From CAYZXU01 sp964482535 (lineage in GTDB: Bacteria > Desulfobacterota > Desulfobacteria > Desulfobacterales > BuS5): 5,998 bases of DNA. Under the pieces are notes generated by a model. It was given only the letters and a program-made list of their open reading frames with translations. It was not told where the DNA came from and ran no database searches. Position 1 is the stretch's first letter. Each line of letters opens with the position of its first letter. Of the stretch, positions 5,460 to 5,998 are shown piece after piece. The DNA is taken from the NCBI GenBank assembly GCA_964482535.1, contig CAYZXU010000133.1:1-5998 (forward strand). Reading direction: 5' to 3'. A program made the position numbers and the translations under genes.

Positions 5460-5698
5460 ACCAGCTTTTTTATTTAATATATTCTTCACAAGAAATGCAG
5501 CTCAATACTTCCCCCTCAAGGAAAAACAGTCTTTAACCGTAAACCGGTAACTGTCCTTCCTCGTCAACCGTTCTTAAAATAAATGATATTTATTTCTTGA
5601 CACGATGACAATTTAACAATAACTAATTAAATAATTATAAATTTCAATTTAAAAAAGAATCTAAGTTTTAATTCTATTTATTATTTTTAATAATTCTT
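5460..5698. other. AT-rich noncoding segment
   Basis: No gene is supported here. The first ~110 nt are mixed in composition and include ACAGT (from about 5526) and ACTGT (about 5548), a weak potential stem. From about 5575 to 5700 the sequence is very AT-rich, with many A and T tracts, which fits a promoter-upstream region for the exported-protein gene downstream. A TTGACA at 5597-5602 has no convincing -10 partner. Confidence 0.6.
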
Positions 5699-5704
5699 TA
5701 TAAT
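5676..5704 (+). promoter_or_regulatory. Candidate sigma70-type promoter for the downstream exported-protein gene
   Basis: A perfect TATAAT lies at 5699-5704 in a strongly AT-rich context. The -35 is weak: TTTATT at 5677-5682 gives a 16-nt spacer and ATTTAT at 5676-5681 a 17-nt spacer. Transcription would begin near 5711 and leave a ~190-nt leader before the ATG at 5904. In DNA this AT-rich a TATAAT can arise by chance, so the call is tentative. Confidence 0.45.
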
Positions 5705-5903
5705 GATTGTTTTTTACTTTGATTGTTTATAAGGGTGTTACAGGTGAGTCCGCTAACCTGAACTTGTGCTGAATCCGGTTTTGAGTGAGGGAAGTATGCT
5801 TTTGGGCTGATTTTAAGACATCTGGTAAGGGGTTTGCTTTTATTGGTTTAAGTGGATTCTATTTAAAAGGAGTTTCACAGTTAAAAAAGGTTAAGGAGGA
5901 GAG

Positions 5904-5998
5904 ATGCAGAAAAAAATTGGTTTGTTGTTTTTGACATGCGCAATGGTTTTGGCATTTGGTCAAGTTCAGGTTTTTGGTTTTGAAGCCCTTGGCGGGGA
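5904..5998 (+). CDS. N-terminus of an exported protein, partial at the window edge
   Basis: Thirty-one codons are visible before the window ends. ATG at 5904 is preceded by AAGGAGG (5893-5899), a nearly ideal ribosome site. Residues 1-25 look like a signal peptide: MQKK, a hydrophobic stretch from Ile5 to about Phe18, and a probable signal peptidase I site after Val-Phe-Gly25, leaving FEALGG as the mature start. Cys12 is not in a lipobox (preceded by Phe-Leu-Thr), so a lipoprotein is unlikely. The family cannot be told from this fragment. Given the DUF1329 protein and the barrel-like C-terminus at the other end of the window, an outer-membrane protein such as DUF1302 is possible. Confidence 0.75.
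   Translation, partial: MQKKIGLLFLTCAMVLAFGQVQVFGFEALGG

Noticed and set aside
5597..5625. Promoter using TTGACA at 5597-5602
   Set aside because: The -35 is perfect, but the hexamer 17 nt later is TAACTA, matching only two of six -10 positions, and no better -10 lies at acceptable spacing.
5705..5903. Known riboswitch, such as a cyclic di-GMP type, in the leader
   Set aside because: I could not find the conserved core bases of any class I know. It is kept only as an uncharacterised leader.

Overview
The window reads as chromosomal DNA of a moderately AT-rich Gram-negative bacterium, most likely a member of the Desulfobacterota (sulfate-reducing 'deltaproteobacteria'). This is inference from three things: a DUF1329 periplasmic/outer-membrane protein next to what looks like a beta-barrel C-terminus, a Gld-type ABC transporter operon, and intergenic repeats carrying the GTCATTCCCGC/GCGGGAAT and GTAGGGGC/GCCCCTAC motifs that are frequent in that phylum. 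No database search was possible.

Layout, all genes on the plus strand. Positions 1-65 hold the last 20 codons of an upstream gene ending in an aromatic residue, possibly a DUF1302-type outer-membrane protein. A 168-bp gap contains an imperfect hairpin and six tandem ~12.5-nt repeats that run up to the ribosome-binding region of a 405-residue DUF1329 protein (234-1451). A strong intrinsic terminator (1494-1535) follows, then a compact four-gene operon: a six-helix ABC-2 permease (1551-2291), a GldG-like auxiliary protein (2292-3677), a very short DUF4340 protein (GTG start, 3674-4201) and an ABC ATPase (TTG start, 4198-5133). Junctions are 0 nt, a 4-nt overlap and a 4-nt overlap, so translation is probably coupled.

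The 770-bp gap after the operon holds a layered repeat region (5156-5459). Two GTAGGGGC-type hairpins in opposite orientation enclose a CATATCCGCCC short-repeat tract and a 180-bp element with 21-bp imperfect terminal inverted repeats, whose left half contains a tandem 20-bp duplication. Beyond it lies an AT-rich segment with a candidate promoter (-10 TATAAT at 5699), a ~190-nt leader and the start of an exported protein (5904 onward, cut by the window edge).

The permease, GldG-like, DUF4340 and ATPase proteins are expected to form one inner-membrane ABC complex with large periplasmic parts. The flanking genes encode exported envelope proteins. A shared role in envelope traffic is possible but unproven. 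I see no clear evidence of a wholly new system. The most unusual items are the nested intergenic repeats, the terminator placed just before the operon's first start codon, the minimal DUF4340 protein with the ATPase gene last, and the repeats upstream of DUF1329.
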